Assembly: GCF_017355935.1 (NCBI RefSeq) | Contig: NZ_JAFIQT010000004.1 | Coordinates: 248,001-312,000, forward strand | Source of the DNA: Telluribacter humicola | GTDB lineage: Bacteria > Bacteroidota > Bacteroidia > Cytophagales > Spirosomataceae | Length of the DNA stretch: 64,000 nucleotides | Reading direction: 5' to 3' | In this document: piece by piece, positions 32,405-41,011 of the stretch | Position numbering within the stretch: position 1 is the stretch's first letter | Layout of the letters: every line of letters starts with the position of its first letter | Made by a program: the position numbers and the translations under genes | Notes under the pieces: generated by a model | Databases searched by the model: none | What the model was told of the DNA's origin: nothing | What the model saw: the letters and a program-made list of their open reading frames with translations, nothing else

Positions 32405-35086
32405 ATGAGTATCGAGAACTATTCTCTCACCGTAGGAGGAACCCCCATTCCCCTGAAAAAAGTGGAAGATGTACGGCTTGTCACACCAGCAAGGAACGAG
32501 CATCCTGCCACTGTGGCATCACGTCTGGGCAGATCAACCCGCTTAGCCATTGATCCCACCTATCCGCCGGAACTGCTTATTGTCAGGGGAGAAAAGCAGA
32601 AGCTGCAGGAGATGAAATCGTACCCGGATATTCGAAACACGCGGTCTGCTTTTCAGGATCCGGAAGGAAATGTGTTCGTACTGACTAATGATATTCTGAT
32701 TAGTTTTAAGGAAGGGGTATCTGAGGAGGAGCGGGAGAAAGTGCTGGAAAAGCTGGATGGTGTAGTTATTGAAAAGGGCCCCGACTACTGGAAGTTTCGG
32801 GTGAATGATCCGGAGGAGGACGCTCCGCTACTACTTGCCAATGACTTGTCCGCCGAGGACATTGTAGAATACGCTGAGCCTAACTCCGTGCAGGCGCCTA
32901 CCTTTCATTTCCCGCAGGATGCGCCCCGCTTTGGAAGTCAATGGCATCTTCGCAATACCGGGCAGGGAGGGGGTACGGCCGGGGCGGACGTTAACGCTCT
33001 GGGAGCCTGGGCCATAACTACCGGTAGTCCCAATATTCGGGTCGTAGTCCATGATTCAGGAGTTGACATCAATCACCCTGATCTGGTTGCTAACATTGAT
33101 CCGGGCCGGGACTTTGATAACAATGATAATGATGCTTCCAATAATACGGGTCCGCACGGAACGGCCTGTGCCGGTATTATCGCAGCCGCCGAAAATGGGA
33201 TTGGTGTGGTAGGTATCGCGCCTAATTGCCGGATAGTTCCCCTGCGGGCTGCGGGAGCTCATACCTGGGATACCTGGGCCCAGACTTTTGATTGGGCCTC
33301 TCAGCGAGGGCAGATCATTTCCTGTTCGTGGAGTATTACGCCAAATAATACGCTGACAGCGGCCATACGCCGGGCTGTCAACAACGGTGTAACTGTGTTC
33401 TGTGCTACGGGTAACGGTGGTACTAATTCGGTATCTTACCCCGCCAGTCTACCCGAAACCATCGGAGTAGGAGCCAGTACAAACCGGGATGTACGTTCAG
33501 GATACAGCCAGTACGGAGAGGGGCTTGATTTCGTGGCACCCAGTAGTGGAGGTACTCTACGCATCGAAACTACTGATGTACGCGGAGCCTTCGGGTATAA
33601 CACTGCCCCCAACGGAGACTATTGTCAGGCCGCAGATGCCAGTGGCTTTGGGGGAACTTCATCAGCTACGCCATTGGCTGCCGGGGTCGCGGCCCTGATG
33701 ATGAGTGTTGATCCGGGGCTGAGACCAGATGGAGTCCGGTACCTCCTGCAGGGATCTGCCACCAAAGTTTCACCTGCTGCTGCTGCTTACGATGTACACG
33801 GCCGGAGTAACCAGTATGGCTATGGTCGGATAAATGCGGCCCTGGCGGTGCAGCGGGCCCGGCCACCTCAACTGGTTATGGCCAACTTCGGCTATAACGC
33901 CGGGGGCTGGCGGGTAGACCAGCACCCACGGATCATGGCTGATGTGACCGGCGATGGCCGTGATGATATTGTGGGCTTCGGCAATGCCGGGGTATGGGTA
34001 TCACGCAACAATGGCAATGGTACCTTCCAGGCACCACAGATGGTAATAGACAACTTTGGTTACAACGCTGGCGGCTGGCGGGTAGATATGCACCCCCGTT
34101 TCATGGCCGACGTAACGGGTGATGGCCGGGCTGATATCGTAGGCTTTGGCAACGCCGGCGTGTGGGTATCACGCAACAACGGCAATGGTACCTTCCAGGC
34201 ACCACAGATGGTGGTGGCTAACTTTGGCTACAGTGCCGGGGGCTGGCGGGTTGACATGCACCCCCGCTTCATGGTGGACGTAACCGGTGATGGTCGGGCC
34301 GACATTGTAGGTTTCGGTACTGCCGGCGTGTGGGTATCACGCAACAACGGGAATGGTACCTTCCAGGCTCCGCAACTGGTAGTAGCTAACTTCGGGTACA
34401 ACCAGGGCTGGCGGGTAGACCAGCATCCTCGTATGCTGGCAGATACAACCGGTGATGGTCGTCCTGATATTGTGGGCTTTGGTACCGCCGGGGTATGGGT
34501 ATCACGCAATAACGGTGATGGTACCTTCCAGGCTCCGCAATTGGTTATGGCCAACTTCGGCTATAACGCCGGGGGCTGGCGAGTGGATCAACACCCCCGC
34601 TTCATGGCCGATGTAACCGGAGATGGTCGGGCTGATATTGTAGGGTTTGGTAACGCCGGGGCGTGGGTATCACGCAACAATGGTGATGGCAGCTTCCAGG
34701 CACCTCAGATGGTAGTACCTAACTTTGGTTACCATGCCGGTGGCTGGCGGGTCGATCAGCATCCTCGGTTTATGGCTGACATGTCAGGGAATGGACGGGC
34801 TGATATCGTAGGCTTCGGGACCGCCGGGACATGGGTTTCTTTCAATAATGGCGATGGTACCTTTAAGGCTCCGCAGATGGTGGTGGCTAACTACGGCTAT
34901 GCTCAGGGCTGGAGGGTAGATCAGCATCCCCGCTTCCTGGCGAAGCTCACGGGCGACAGCCGGGCCGATATCATAGGCTTTGGCAACGCCGGTGCCTGGT
35001 TTAGAAACGGGCTCCACAACATGCTTCCTACCTTGTTGATACCTATAGAGGTAGTGAGGGATACCCAGGATCTGAAACCAGTATAA
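32405..35086 (+). CDS. Subtilisin-like (S8) protease fused to a seven-bladed PVL/PLL-like lectin propeller
   Basis: The 893-residue protein has three parts. Residues 1-175 form a propeptide-like N-terminal domain. Residues about 177-485 are a subtilase with the full triad: Asp217 in VVVHDSGVD, His251 in GPHGTACAG and Ser419 in GTSSATP; Asn337 fits the oxyanion site. Residues 489 to about 870 are seven repeats of 55-56 residues with consensus NFGYxxGGWRVDxHPRFMAD, TGDGRxDIVGFG and VSRNNGxGTF. This is the pattern of Psathyrella velutina lectin and Photorhabdus PLL lectins, which fold as seven-bladed sugar-binding propellers with FG-GAP-like loops. No signal peptide or sorting tail is seen. Inference: a protease aimed at glycosylated targets. 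The gene starts with a strong Shine-Dalgarno site and stands alone. Confidence 0.9.
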   Translation: MSIENYSLTVGGTPIPLKKVEDVRLVTPARNEHPATVASRLGRSTRLAIDPTYPPELLIVRGEKQKLQEMKSYPDIRNTRSAFQDPEGNVFVLTNDILISFKEGVSEEEREKVLEKLDGVVIEKGPDYWKFRVNDPEEDAPLLLANDLSAEDIVEYAEPNSVQAPTFHFPQDAPRFGSQWHLRNTGQGGGTAGADVNALGAWAITTGSPNIRVVVHDSGVDINHPDLVANIDPGRDFDNNDNDASNNTGPHGTACAGIIAAAENGIGVVGIAPNCRIVPLRAAGAHTWDTWAQTFDWASQRGQIISCSWSITPNNTLTAAIRRAVNNGVTVFCATGNGGTNSVSYPASLPETIGVGASTNRDVRSGYSQYGEGLDFVAPSSGGTLRIETTDVRGAFGYNTAPNGDYCQAADASGFGGTSSATPLAAGVAALMMSVDPGLRPDGVRYLLQGSATKVSPAAAAYDVHGRSNQYGYGRINAALAVQRARPPQLVMANFGYNAGGWRVDQHPRIMADVTGDGRDDIVGFGNAGVWVSRNNGNGTFQAPQMVIDNFGYNAGGWRVDMHPRFMADVTGDGRADIVGFGNAGVWVSRNNGNGTFQAPQMVVANFGYSAGGWRVDMHPRFMVDVTGDGRADIVGFGTAGVWVSRNNGNGTFQAPQLVVANFGYNQGWRVDQHPRMLADTTGDGRPDIVGFGTAGVWVSRNNGDGTFQAPQLVMANFGYNAGGWRVDQHPRFMADVTGDGRADIVGFGNAGAWVSRNNGDGSFQAPQMVVPNFGYHAGGWRVDQHPRFMADMSGNGRADIVGFGTAGTWVSFNNGDGTFKAPQMVVANYGYAQGWRVDQHPRFLAKLTGDSRADIIGFGNAGAWFRNGLHNMLPTLLIPIEVVRDTQDLKPV
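33869..35028 (+). repeat. Seven in-frame 165-168-bp tandem repeats encoding propeller blades
   Basis: Units start at 33869, 34037, 34205, 34373 (165 bp), 34538, 34706 and 34874 (last one partial). Each encodes one FG-GAP/PVL-like blade. Blades 4 and 7 have QGWRVD instead of AGGWRVD. DNA identity between blades is high, which suggests recent duplication or conversion. Confidence 0.9.
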
Positions 35087-35132
35087 TCTCTGGGACGACT
35101 GAGACGTCAACTAAGTCTATAATCTGTTATTT

Positions 35133-35169
35133 GCACAAAGAGCCGGGGGTATTCCTCCGGCACTTTGTG
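35133..35169. terminator. Hairpin between convergent genes
   Basis: CACAAAG..GCCGG pairs with CCGGC..CTTTGTG with one mismatch. It lies 47 bp after the protease gene and 64 bp after the stop of the convergent heparinase-like gene. Confidence 0.5.
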
Positions 35170-35232
35170 TATATTAGCTACTGATAAGCTTTCTAAGCAA
35201 TGAGCATTGCTGTGGATAAATAGTCTCCTTGA

Positions 35233-37167
35233 TTAATTTGCCGCATAGGGGGCAATGGTAAAGCTATGCTTCCCTTTTTGTGATAAGGAAATATTAGATA
35301 GCAGAATACGCTGGACCGGACGGTTGTCCCACTTGGTTTTGAAGCTCCGGTACTCCATGCCATCGGTGGAAGGAAAATCAGTAGATACCTTCCATGCTTT
35401 TGGATCGTAGCGTAGTACAAATGTCTGCCTGCCGGGGGTAGTTAGCTTCACCAGCCCGGGTTTGGAGGTATCCACATCCGCGATAGTCATGAATACTTCC
35501 TGTAGGGACGACGGCTTTTGCTGCATCGTAAACTCATCCGTTACCTCCACCTGATTTTTTGCTCTGTTCAGCGTCACCTTCCGATTCCAGTTGGTCAATC
35601 CGGCTTCGGGTGGATAGGCCGGTGCGATATTCATAGTCAGGGAAGCGTCCTTGTCAGAGATACGGCTACTTACGTTTTGGGCTTCGAAATTGCGTCCCGC
35701 CAGTTGACCTAATCCGTTGATGATGGGTAGGTTATGGTATTGTGACTGCGTAAACCACAACTCGTACCGCTTGTTAGAAAAGGTGCGGGCGGTATAATTG
35801 CCCCGACCGGCGTCAATGATAAGGGGTTCACCATTGGCATAAAGCATAAAGTCCCCCACATCATTGTGGTTGTGGCTTTCGGCATTGTGGCCCCCGTGGG
35901 TCGCCAGGAAAAATCCGTTACTGGACCGGGCCGTTAGTACCTGTATGTCCGCAAGCCAGGCATCTTCTACTTTTTTATAGGATGGTTTTGTTGACTCTAT
36001 ATGCTGGGCCGAAAGTAGATTTTTGATGAAGCGAAAGCGGTGAAACCGGCCCGGTGCCAGGGATGACTGTGCATATTTACCTAAAGCCCACTGTCCCATT
36101 TCCACCATACGCTCGTCAATCAGCGCTTTTCCAAACCGGTACAGGAGTAACCCGTCCGGCATGAGTTTGGGGTCGGCATCGGCAAAGTTGACAAAATAAT
36201 GATCATCAATGTGTACTTTGTAGAAGTAGGCACCCATGTTCTTAATGAGAGGCTCAGCATACAAATTCACCGTACTGTTGGTAGCGTCACTGAGTAGCTC
36301 CAGACAATCGTACACGCTGGCTCCGGCGGCGGTCCAGTAGCTGGGGCCTTCGTCACAACCTCCGTCATCCCCCAGGCTGTTCAGGTAGCGATCCAGACCC
36401 GTCATAGATTTGTAGATCATTTCTGCCCGGCGAGCCTCATCTTTTTCAAGCATCAGGGTCGTTGATATCCAGTTGGACATGATCCAGGGGTTCCAGTTAT
36501 TAACGGGGCGGGTTGGGCTATTCCAGCCGTAAGTATCGCCCTTGGTAAGCATAGGGGTGAACAAACGCCTGTTGGTTTCGAAGTAGATGCGCTTACGTAT
36601 CAGCGGGTTAATTTTGTCCAGCTGATCACCCACAAAGTAGTCGGCCAGGCCCAGAACGGAGGCGGTTTCGGCCGCAAACAGATCCACCACCGGATTTTCC
36701 ACATCAGGCAGCCCTGTGTTGCTTATATGGGCAGGCACTCCCCAGAAACTTTCTTCGCAGATGGACCATACTCCATTCAGAACAGCTTCCGTAAATCGAC
36801 CTTTCCCTTCTACGCTTTCGGCCAGCATCAGGTCAATCAGAGCATTCCGCTTGCCAAAGGAGATGCCACTGTGCTGCTCACGGTCACCGGAGCGAACATA
36901 GTCCAGGGAGGTAGAGGCCGAGATGGGTTCAAAGGTATAGGCGAGCCGTTCTTCGCCGGCTTTTACGAGTTTGGTTAGCACCGAATCCGGAACGGTGGCT
37001 TTCCATTCCTGGGGGGTAGTTGGGTAAGGCTTGTACTGCTCGCGCGATACCAATGCTTTTTTTACCTGTTCCTGCGAGTACTTCTTCGCCAGGATGTGTC
37101 GGGGCGTTACCTGTGCGTGCAGGGTTGAAACGCACAGGGTCATTACTATAATTAATACCTTTTTCAT
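35233..37167 (-). CDS. Heparinase II/III-like polysaccharide lyase, secreted
   Basis: The 644-residue protein has a signal peptide (1-19, ending LHAQ). An alpha/alpha toroid fills about 60-390, with NWNPWIMSNW (224-233) and DEGPSYW (Tyr277), which fit the substrate cleft. The C-terminal beta-sandwich carries the family motif HGGHNAESHNHNDVGDF (His424, His427, His432, His434, Asp436) followed by GEPLIIDAGRGNY. Such enzymes cleave uronic-acid-containing glycans by beta-elimination. The lyase family number and the substrate cannot be read. It starts 9 bp after the stop of a second, different heparinase-like gene, so they form an operon fed by the upstream SusC/SusD pair. Confidence 0.85.
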   Translation of the reverse strand: MKKVLIIVMTLCVSTLHAQVTPRHILAKKYSQEQVKKALVSREQYKPYPTTPQEWKATVPDSVLTKLVKAGEERLAYTFEPISASTSLDYVRSGDREQHSGISFGKRNALIDLMLAESVEGKGRFTEAVLNGVWSICEESFWGVPAHISNTGLPDVENPVVDLFAAETASVLGLADYFVGDQLDKINPLIRKRIYFETNRRLFTPMLTKGDTYGWNSPTRPVNNWNPWIMSNWISTTLMLEKDEARRAEMIYKSMTGLDRYLNSLGDDGGCDEGPSYWTAAGASVYDCLELLSDATNSTVNLYAEPLIKNMGAYFYKVHIDDHYFVNFADADPKLMPDGLLLYRFGKALIDERMVEMGQWALGKYAQSSLAPGRFHRFRFIKNLLSAQHIESTKPSYKKVEDAWLADIQVLTARSSNGFFLATHGGHNAESHNHNDVGDFMLYANGEPLIIDAGRGNYTARTFSNKRYELWFTQSQYHNLPIINGLGQLAGRNFEAQNVSSRISDKDASLTMNIAPAYPPEAGLTNWNRKVTLNRAKNQVEVTDEFTMQQKPSSLQEVFMTIADVDTSKPGLVKLTTPGRQTFVLRYDPKAWKVSTDFPSTDGMEYRSFKTKWDNRPVQRILLSNISLSQKGKHSFTIAPYAAN

Positions 37168-37176
37168 TGCTGTACT

Positions 37177-39057
37177 TTATTTTTTGCCCCATTGAGCAAG
37201 TGGGAGATTTTTTGTATTGCTGGTGCCGGTCACTTTTTCAGGGAGTAGTTCTACCTGTAAAGTCTGTGACTCTCCCGCTGGTACCTCGTATTCAAAACCC
37301 ACCAGTTGGGTACCGTCGTTAGGGGCGTCATAGTCTGTAGTGGGGGCAGTACTCCAGGTCTGTATCTGTACGGAAGCCGGAGCGTTAACCCGGAGGGTAA
37401 GCTTCTTACCATTATGGGTGAGTTGAGCTGTATTGTCCTTATTTATGGTCACCTCCGCGGGGGTAAGCATCACCCACCGGACTTTGGCAGGCTTGTCTGT
37501 TGCTTTGACTTCATCCCGAACCACTACGTACCCATCTTTGACGATGCCAATACCACGTTGGGCGCTGGCCAGCTGACCTTCGTATACTTCTGACAGATCC
37601 GAAACGGCATACTTCATATCGCTGTTTGTTCCGGAAGCCTGGATCTTTGCTTTGCCTTTTACCAGCTGGTGCTGATCGTTGACAGTAAGAGTATTATGGA
37701 TCAGGTTGTTGTAGCGCTTGATTTGCCAGCGTTGAGCCGTCTGCTCCCCGCCCCAGATATTCAACCCCTTTGACTCGAGCGAATTATAGTTCTGCATACC
37801 CAAATCCTGCGCCCACCGTACGCCATCCGACTCCATCACAAAAGACCCCACGTCCATGTGGCCATGACTGGCCGAAGGGGTACCTGTTTTAAATCCGACA
37901 TAGATAGAATTCGGGTCGGTCCAGGAGCTGCGCATCATGGTGACCGGATTCTTGCCCTGTCCGGTCCATGAGGTAGTGGCCGGAGGAGTGACCTTACTAA
38001 GCGGATTGGAAACACCCCAGATCATGACCGCCGGAAGCAGACGGTCTTTGGTAAAAGCAGCGTAGTCGGTCTGCTGCAAGTACTCCTTTTCAACCCATAG
38101 CAGTGAGGGATCTTTACTTTTCTGCGCAAACCAGAACATAGCCGGGTGAAGGCTTCCTTTTCCCGAACCCGCATCACTGTAATTGAATGAAAGACCCGAG
38201 GGGCCGGTCATGTACTCCATGTACCGGGCGGTTTTCAAAAAGCCCGGCTCCTGCGACAGGCCAAAGTCCGTTCCGAAGGCCTTCTCCATAGCACTGATGA
38301 ACAATACATTGAAGGATGTACCATAACCCCAGTAGCTGTACCCTTCCGGATAAGCTCCATCGGGTGCGTAATCTTTCATGGGAAGTTTGATCGTGGTCAG
38401 CGCCCGTTGGATGATTTGCTTCGACAGTTCCGGATTATCCTCGTATAAAGCCAACGCACCAAAGCTGATACCCGCGTTGCATACCTGATTCCAGTTATTA
38501 GAAACCCGAAGAAAAGCATTGTACTGATCATCCAGGGACGTGTTCAACCCCTTTTCAGTTATAGCCTGCGCTATGGTTTTTTTTGACTCGGGCGAAAGTA
38601 CCGGGTACAGCCAGTCATAGCCAATGGCCATGGCCATGGTCATTTCGGCTACGTCCAGGTAATGCGTGGGATTCCAATCTGAGAAGCCGGCAATGGCCAG
38701 CATTTCTTTTTCAGCCCGCTGAGCATACTTGCTGTCCTGCGTCATCCTCCAGGCGTACGACAGGTGAAACAATCGCCGTAGTGCCTCCCGGGATTTGTCA
38801 AGCAACCGTCTGCCAATCTGAATACGTTCGATGGGGGGTAGTTGAATGATCTGGTCCGACTCCGAAAGAATAGCCTGATGCATTTTCTGCCAGGTAGGTT
38901 CAGCCGCAATTGCTTTCTGGATCTGCTTTTCTTCTCCGGCCAGCAGCAGCAGGCGCGGATGCCCCGGCGGTGCGGGTAGGTTCTGGGCTGTTACCTGGCC
39001 TAATCCGGAACATAACCAGAGAAGGAGCAGGGTGATAGAATAGATTCGTAATTTCAT
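37177..39057 (-). CDS. Second heparinase II/III-like polysaccharide lyase, secreted
   Basis: The 626-residue protein has a signal peptide (1-25, ending VTAQN). GHPRLLLLAGEEKQIQKAI near the start is the typical opening of these lyases. In the toroid, SNNWNQVCNAG (about 186-196) and PEGYSYWGYG (about 237-246) carry the Asn, Glu and Tyr usually found in the cleft. SASHGHMDVGSF (His398, His400, Asp402) with DGVRWAQDLG is the beta-sandwich motif. It is distinct from its downstream neighbour, so the pair probably acts on different bonds of one glycan. It lies 96 bp after the SusD gene with a strong terminator between, so expression relative to SusCD may be reduced. Confidence 0.85.
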   Translation of the reverse strand: MKLRIYSITLLLLWLCSGLGQVTAQNLPAPPGHPRLLLLAGEEKQIQKAIAAEPTWQKMHQAILSESDQIIQLPPIERIQIGRRLLDKSREALRRLFHLSYAWRMTQDSKYAQRAEKEMLAIAGFSDWNPTHYLDVAEMTMAMAIGYDWLYPVLSPESKKTIAQAITEKGLNTSLDDQYNAFLRVSNNWNQVCNAGISFGALALYEDNPELSKQIIQRALTTIKLPMKDYAPDGAYPEGYSYWGYGTSFNVLFISAMEKAFGTDFGLSQEPGFLKTARYMEYMTGPSGLSFNYSDAGSGKGSLHPAMFWFAQKSKDPSLLWVEKEYLQQTDYAAFTKDRLLPAVMIWGVSNPLSKVTPPATTSWTGQGKNPVTMMRSSWTDPNSIYVGFKTGTPSASHGHMDVGSFVMESDGVRWAQDLGMQNYNSLESKGLNIWGGEQTAQRWQIKRYNNLIHNTLTVNDQHQLVKGKAKIQASGTNSDMKYAVSDLSEVYEGQLASAQRGIGIVKDGYVVVRDEVKATDKPAKVRWVMLTPAEVTINKDNTAQLTHNGKKLTLRVNAPASVQIQTWSTAPTTDYDAPNDGTQLVGFEYEVPAGESQTLQVELLPEKVTGTSNTKNLPLAQWGKK

Positions 39058-39086
39058 GGGGTTTAGGAAAATGGATTGTACATAAT

Positions 39087-39131
39087 AAAAAAAGCTACCC
39101 GAAGAGCTTTTTTAACGCCCTCCGGGTAGCT
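39087..39131 (-). terminator. Intrinsic terminator between SusD and the lyase genes
   Basis: AGCTACCCG and CGGGTAGCT pair; on the minus strand seven T follow. No promoter fits between it and the lyase gene start at 39057, so partial read-through is likely needed for lyase expression. Confidence 0.75.
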
Positions 39132-39153
39132 TAATAATAGGGCAGGGAGAGTT

Positions 39154-40932
39154 TTAGTCCCAGCCTGGATTCTGCTTGATAGCGGGATTTTGAGCCAGCG
39201 TATTCAACGGAATAGGCCACAGGTAGTGCTTTTTCTCGTCAAAAACCGGAGTAGCGAAGTCCGTACCCTGGTATACGTCTATGTAGGTTTTGCCCGAGAC
39301 AGGATCTACCTTCGATTTTACGATGGCTTTGGGATACCGGGCAATGGCGGCATCATTCCATCGCATTCCCATCGTCGGAATTGTTAGTTTTTTACCCTGC
39401 TTCCAGCGCATGAGGTCCTGGTACCGATGTCCTTCCATAAACAGTTCAATGCGGCGCTCTCTACGGATTTCCTGGATCAAAGGCGAAACACCGTCTGCTG
39501 TGTAGCGGGGGTCTACCGGTACTTTGCCTATCTCCAGATGCGGCATACCCACCCGGTCACGCAACTTATTAATGGTCAGATCCAGGTCGGTCTGGGTGAT
39601 GGTACCCAGTTCAGCATTGGCCTCGGCATTAATGAGTAGCACTTCAGCAAAACGCATAATAATCGCGGGTGACTCGCCTGTGTCGAAGGCCTTACCAATC
39701 ATATCGGCCGCATTGTAATGCTTGATAATGTGGTAGCCGGTGGTGGTAGTAAAGCCGCCCGCCATTCCGTTGATGCGGGGATAGGGCAGTCCATCGCCCA
39801 AGTGGTAGTTATAATGTTTGGTATCATCGGGATGCAGCACCGTTTGGCGCAGGCGGGGGTCCCGGTTCTCAAAAACATCCTCGATCTTGTCGTCACCTTT
39901 GTAAAGTGGTGATAGCGAGATAGGTAACCCATCGATACATAGGTAGTCCTCCACAAGGCTCTTGGTAGCACCGCCCGTGTAGCTGAAATAGGACTGGATG
40001 TGATTGGTATATACACCTACCTTGTATTTGCGCCAGTACATTACTTCAGGATTACCCGTCAGATCAAATACGCGGTGGTAGGCGTTGTAATCTGTTTTGG
40101 GATTCCCCGTCGAATACAGGCGGAAAGGCCCTTTGTCCATAATTTCTTTAGAAGCCTTAGCCGCTTCCTCCAGCCACATGTTGGCGTTGCTGCCACCGTG
40201 GTACTTGCGGAAAGTACCTTCAAAGAGACAAATCCGGGCTTTTGCCAGAAGGGCTACCCAGCGGGTCACCCGACCGGGGGCACCGCCATCGCCCCAGCTG
40301 TTGGGGAGCTTTTCGGAGGCGAAGTTCAGGTCTTCCAGCACTTTTTCCATAGCCTCCTCCCGCGGAGTACGGGCGGCATAAAGCTCTTCTGAGTCAATAT
40401 TTAGGGCTTTTTCTACATAAGGTACGTCGCCATATTTAGCTACTTTATCGGCATAAAACCAGCCGCGGAATAGACGCGCCTCGGCAATATATTTGTCCTT
40501 AACCGCCTGTGATACCTTAGCACGGTTATAGTTTTCCAGACCCACGTTGATAGCCCGGACAAAGTTCCACCCCCGGTAGCCAAACCAGTCGGGGTTGGCG
40601 GGTACTGTGTACTTGCCACTTCTGATCTGTTGAAAGAAGGTATGCCGGGGTTCGATGGGGGCCAGATTGTCCGAAAGCTCATCCTGATTCCAGATGCTTC
40701 CAAAATGGCTGTCGAAGCCGTTGTTATGGCCCTGCAGAATGGGAACGTTCGGTTCCACCCGTAACAGATCATAGAGGCTGTTATTATAAACGGCGAGGTC
40801 GTTTTCGGTATTCCAGAAGGTTTCGTTCGTGATCCGATCCAGAGGGTACCTTTCCAGGAAATCGTCGTTGCAGGCTGTGACCGCCACCGCTGTAAGGCAG
40901 CCTAACCCAAGTTTAAGAAATATCTTTTTCAT
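39154..40932 (-). CDS. SusD/RagB-family glycan-binding lipoprotein (locus 1)
   Basis: The start is at 40932 (592 residues), where MKKIFLKLGLGCLTAVAVTAC is a lipoprotein signal with Cys21; the longer frame adds 20 residues without signal character. NDDFLERYPLDRITNETFWNTENDL is the classical SusD N terminus, and AEARLFRGWFYADKVAKYGDVPYV holds the TPR-helix region that binds SusC. The C terminus (RRERRIELFMEGHRYQDLMRWKQGK, YLWPIPLNTLAQNPAIKQNPGW) is typical. It forms the surface lid of the SusC transporter encoded 79 bp upstream. It shares EGTFRKYH with the SusD at 53878, so the two are close paralogues. Confidence 0.95.
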   Translation of the reverse strand: MKKIFLKLGLGCLTAVAVTACNDDFLERYPLDRITNETFWNTENDLAVYNNSLYDLLRVEPNVPILQGHNNGFDSHFGSIWNQDELSDNLAPIEPRHTFFQQIRSGKYTVPANPDWFGYRGWNFVRAINVGLENYNRAKVSQAVKDKYIAEARLFRGWFYADKVAKYGDVPYVEKALNIDSEELYAARTPREEAMEKVLEDLNFASEKLPNSWGDGGAPGRVTRWVALLAKARICLFEGTFRKYHGGSNANMWLEEAAKASKEIMDKGPFRLYSTGNPKTDYNAYHRVFDLTGNPEVMYWRKYKVGVYTNHIQSYFSYTGGATKSLVEDYLCIDGLPISLSPLYKGDDKIEDVFENRDPRLRQTVLHPDDTKHYNYHLGDGLPYPRINGMAGGFTTTTGYHIIKHYNAADMIGKAFDTGESPAIIMRFAEVLLINAEANAELGTITQTDLDLTINKLRDRVGMPHLEIGKVPVDPRYTADGVSPLIQEIRRERRIELFMEGHRYQDLMRWKQGKKLTIPTMGMRWNDAAIARYPKAIVKSKVDPVSGKTYIDVYQGTDFATPVFDEKKHYLWPIPLNTLAQNPAIKQNPGWD

Positions 40933-41011
40933 GATAAATTGTTTAGATTTTGTATTGTGGAGGTGTTGATTTAAGTCGCTCACCAGGAGCATTTTCTCTA
41001 ATCCCTATCCA

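Noticed and set aside
32275-32553. 92-codon frame overlapping the start of the protease gene
   Set aside because: Out of frame with a well supported gene that has its own strong ribosome binding site.
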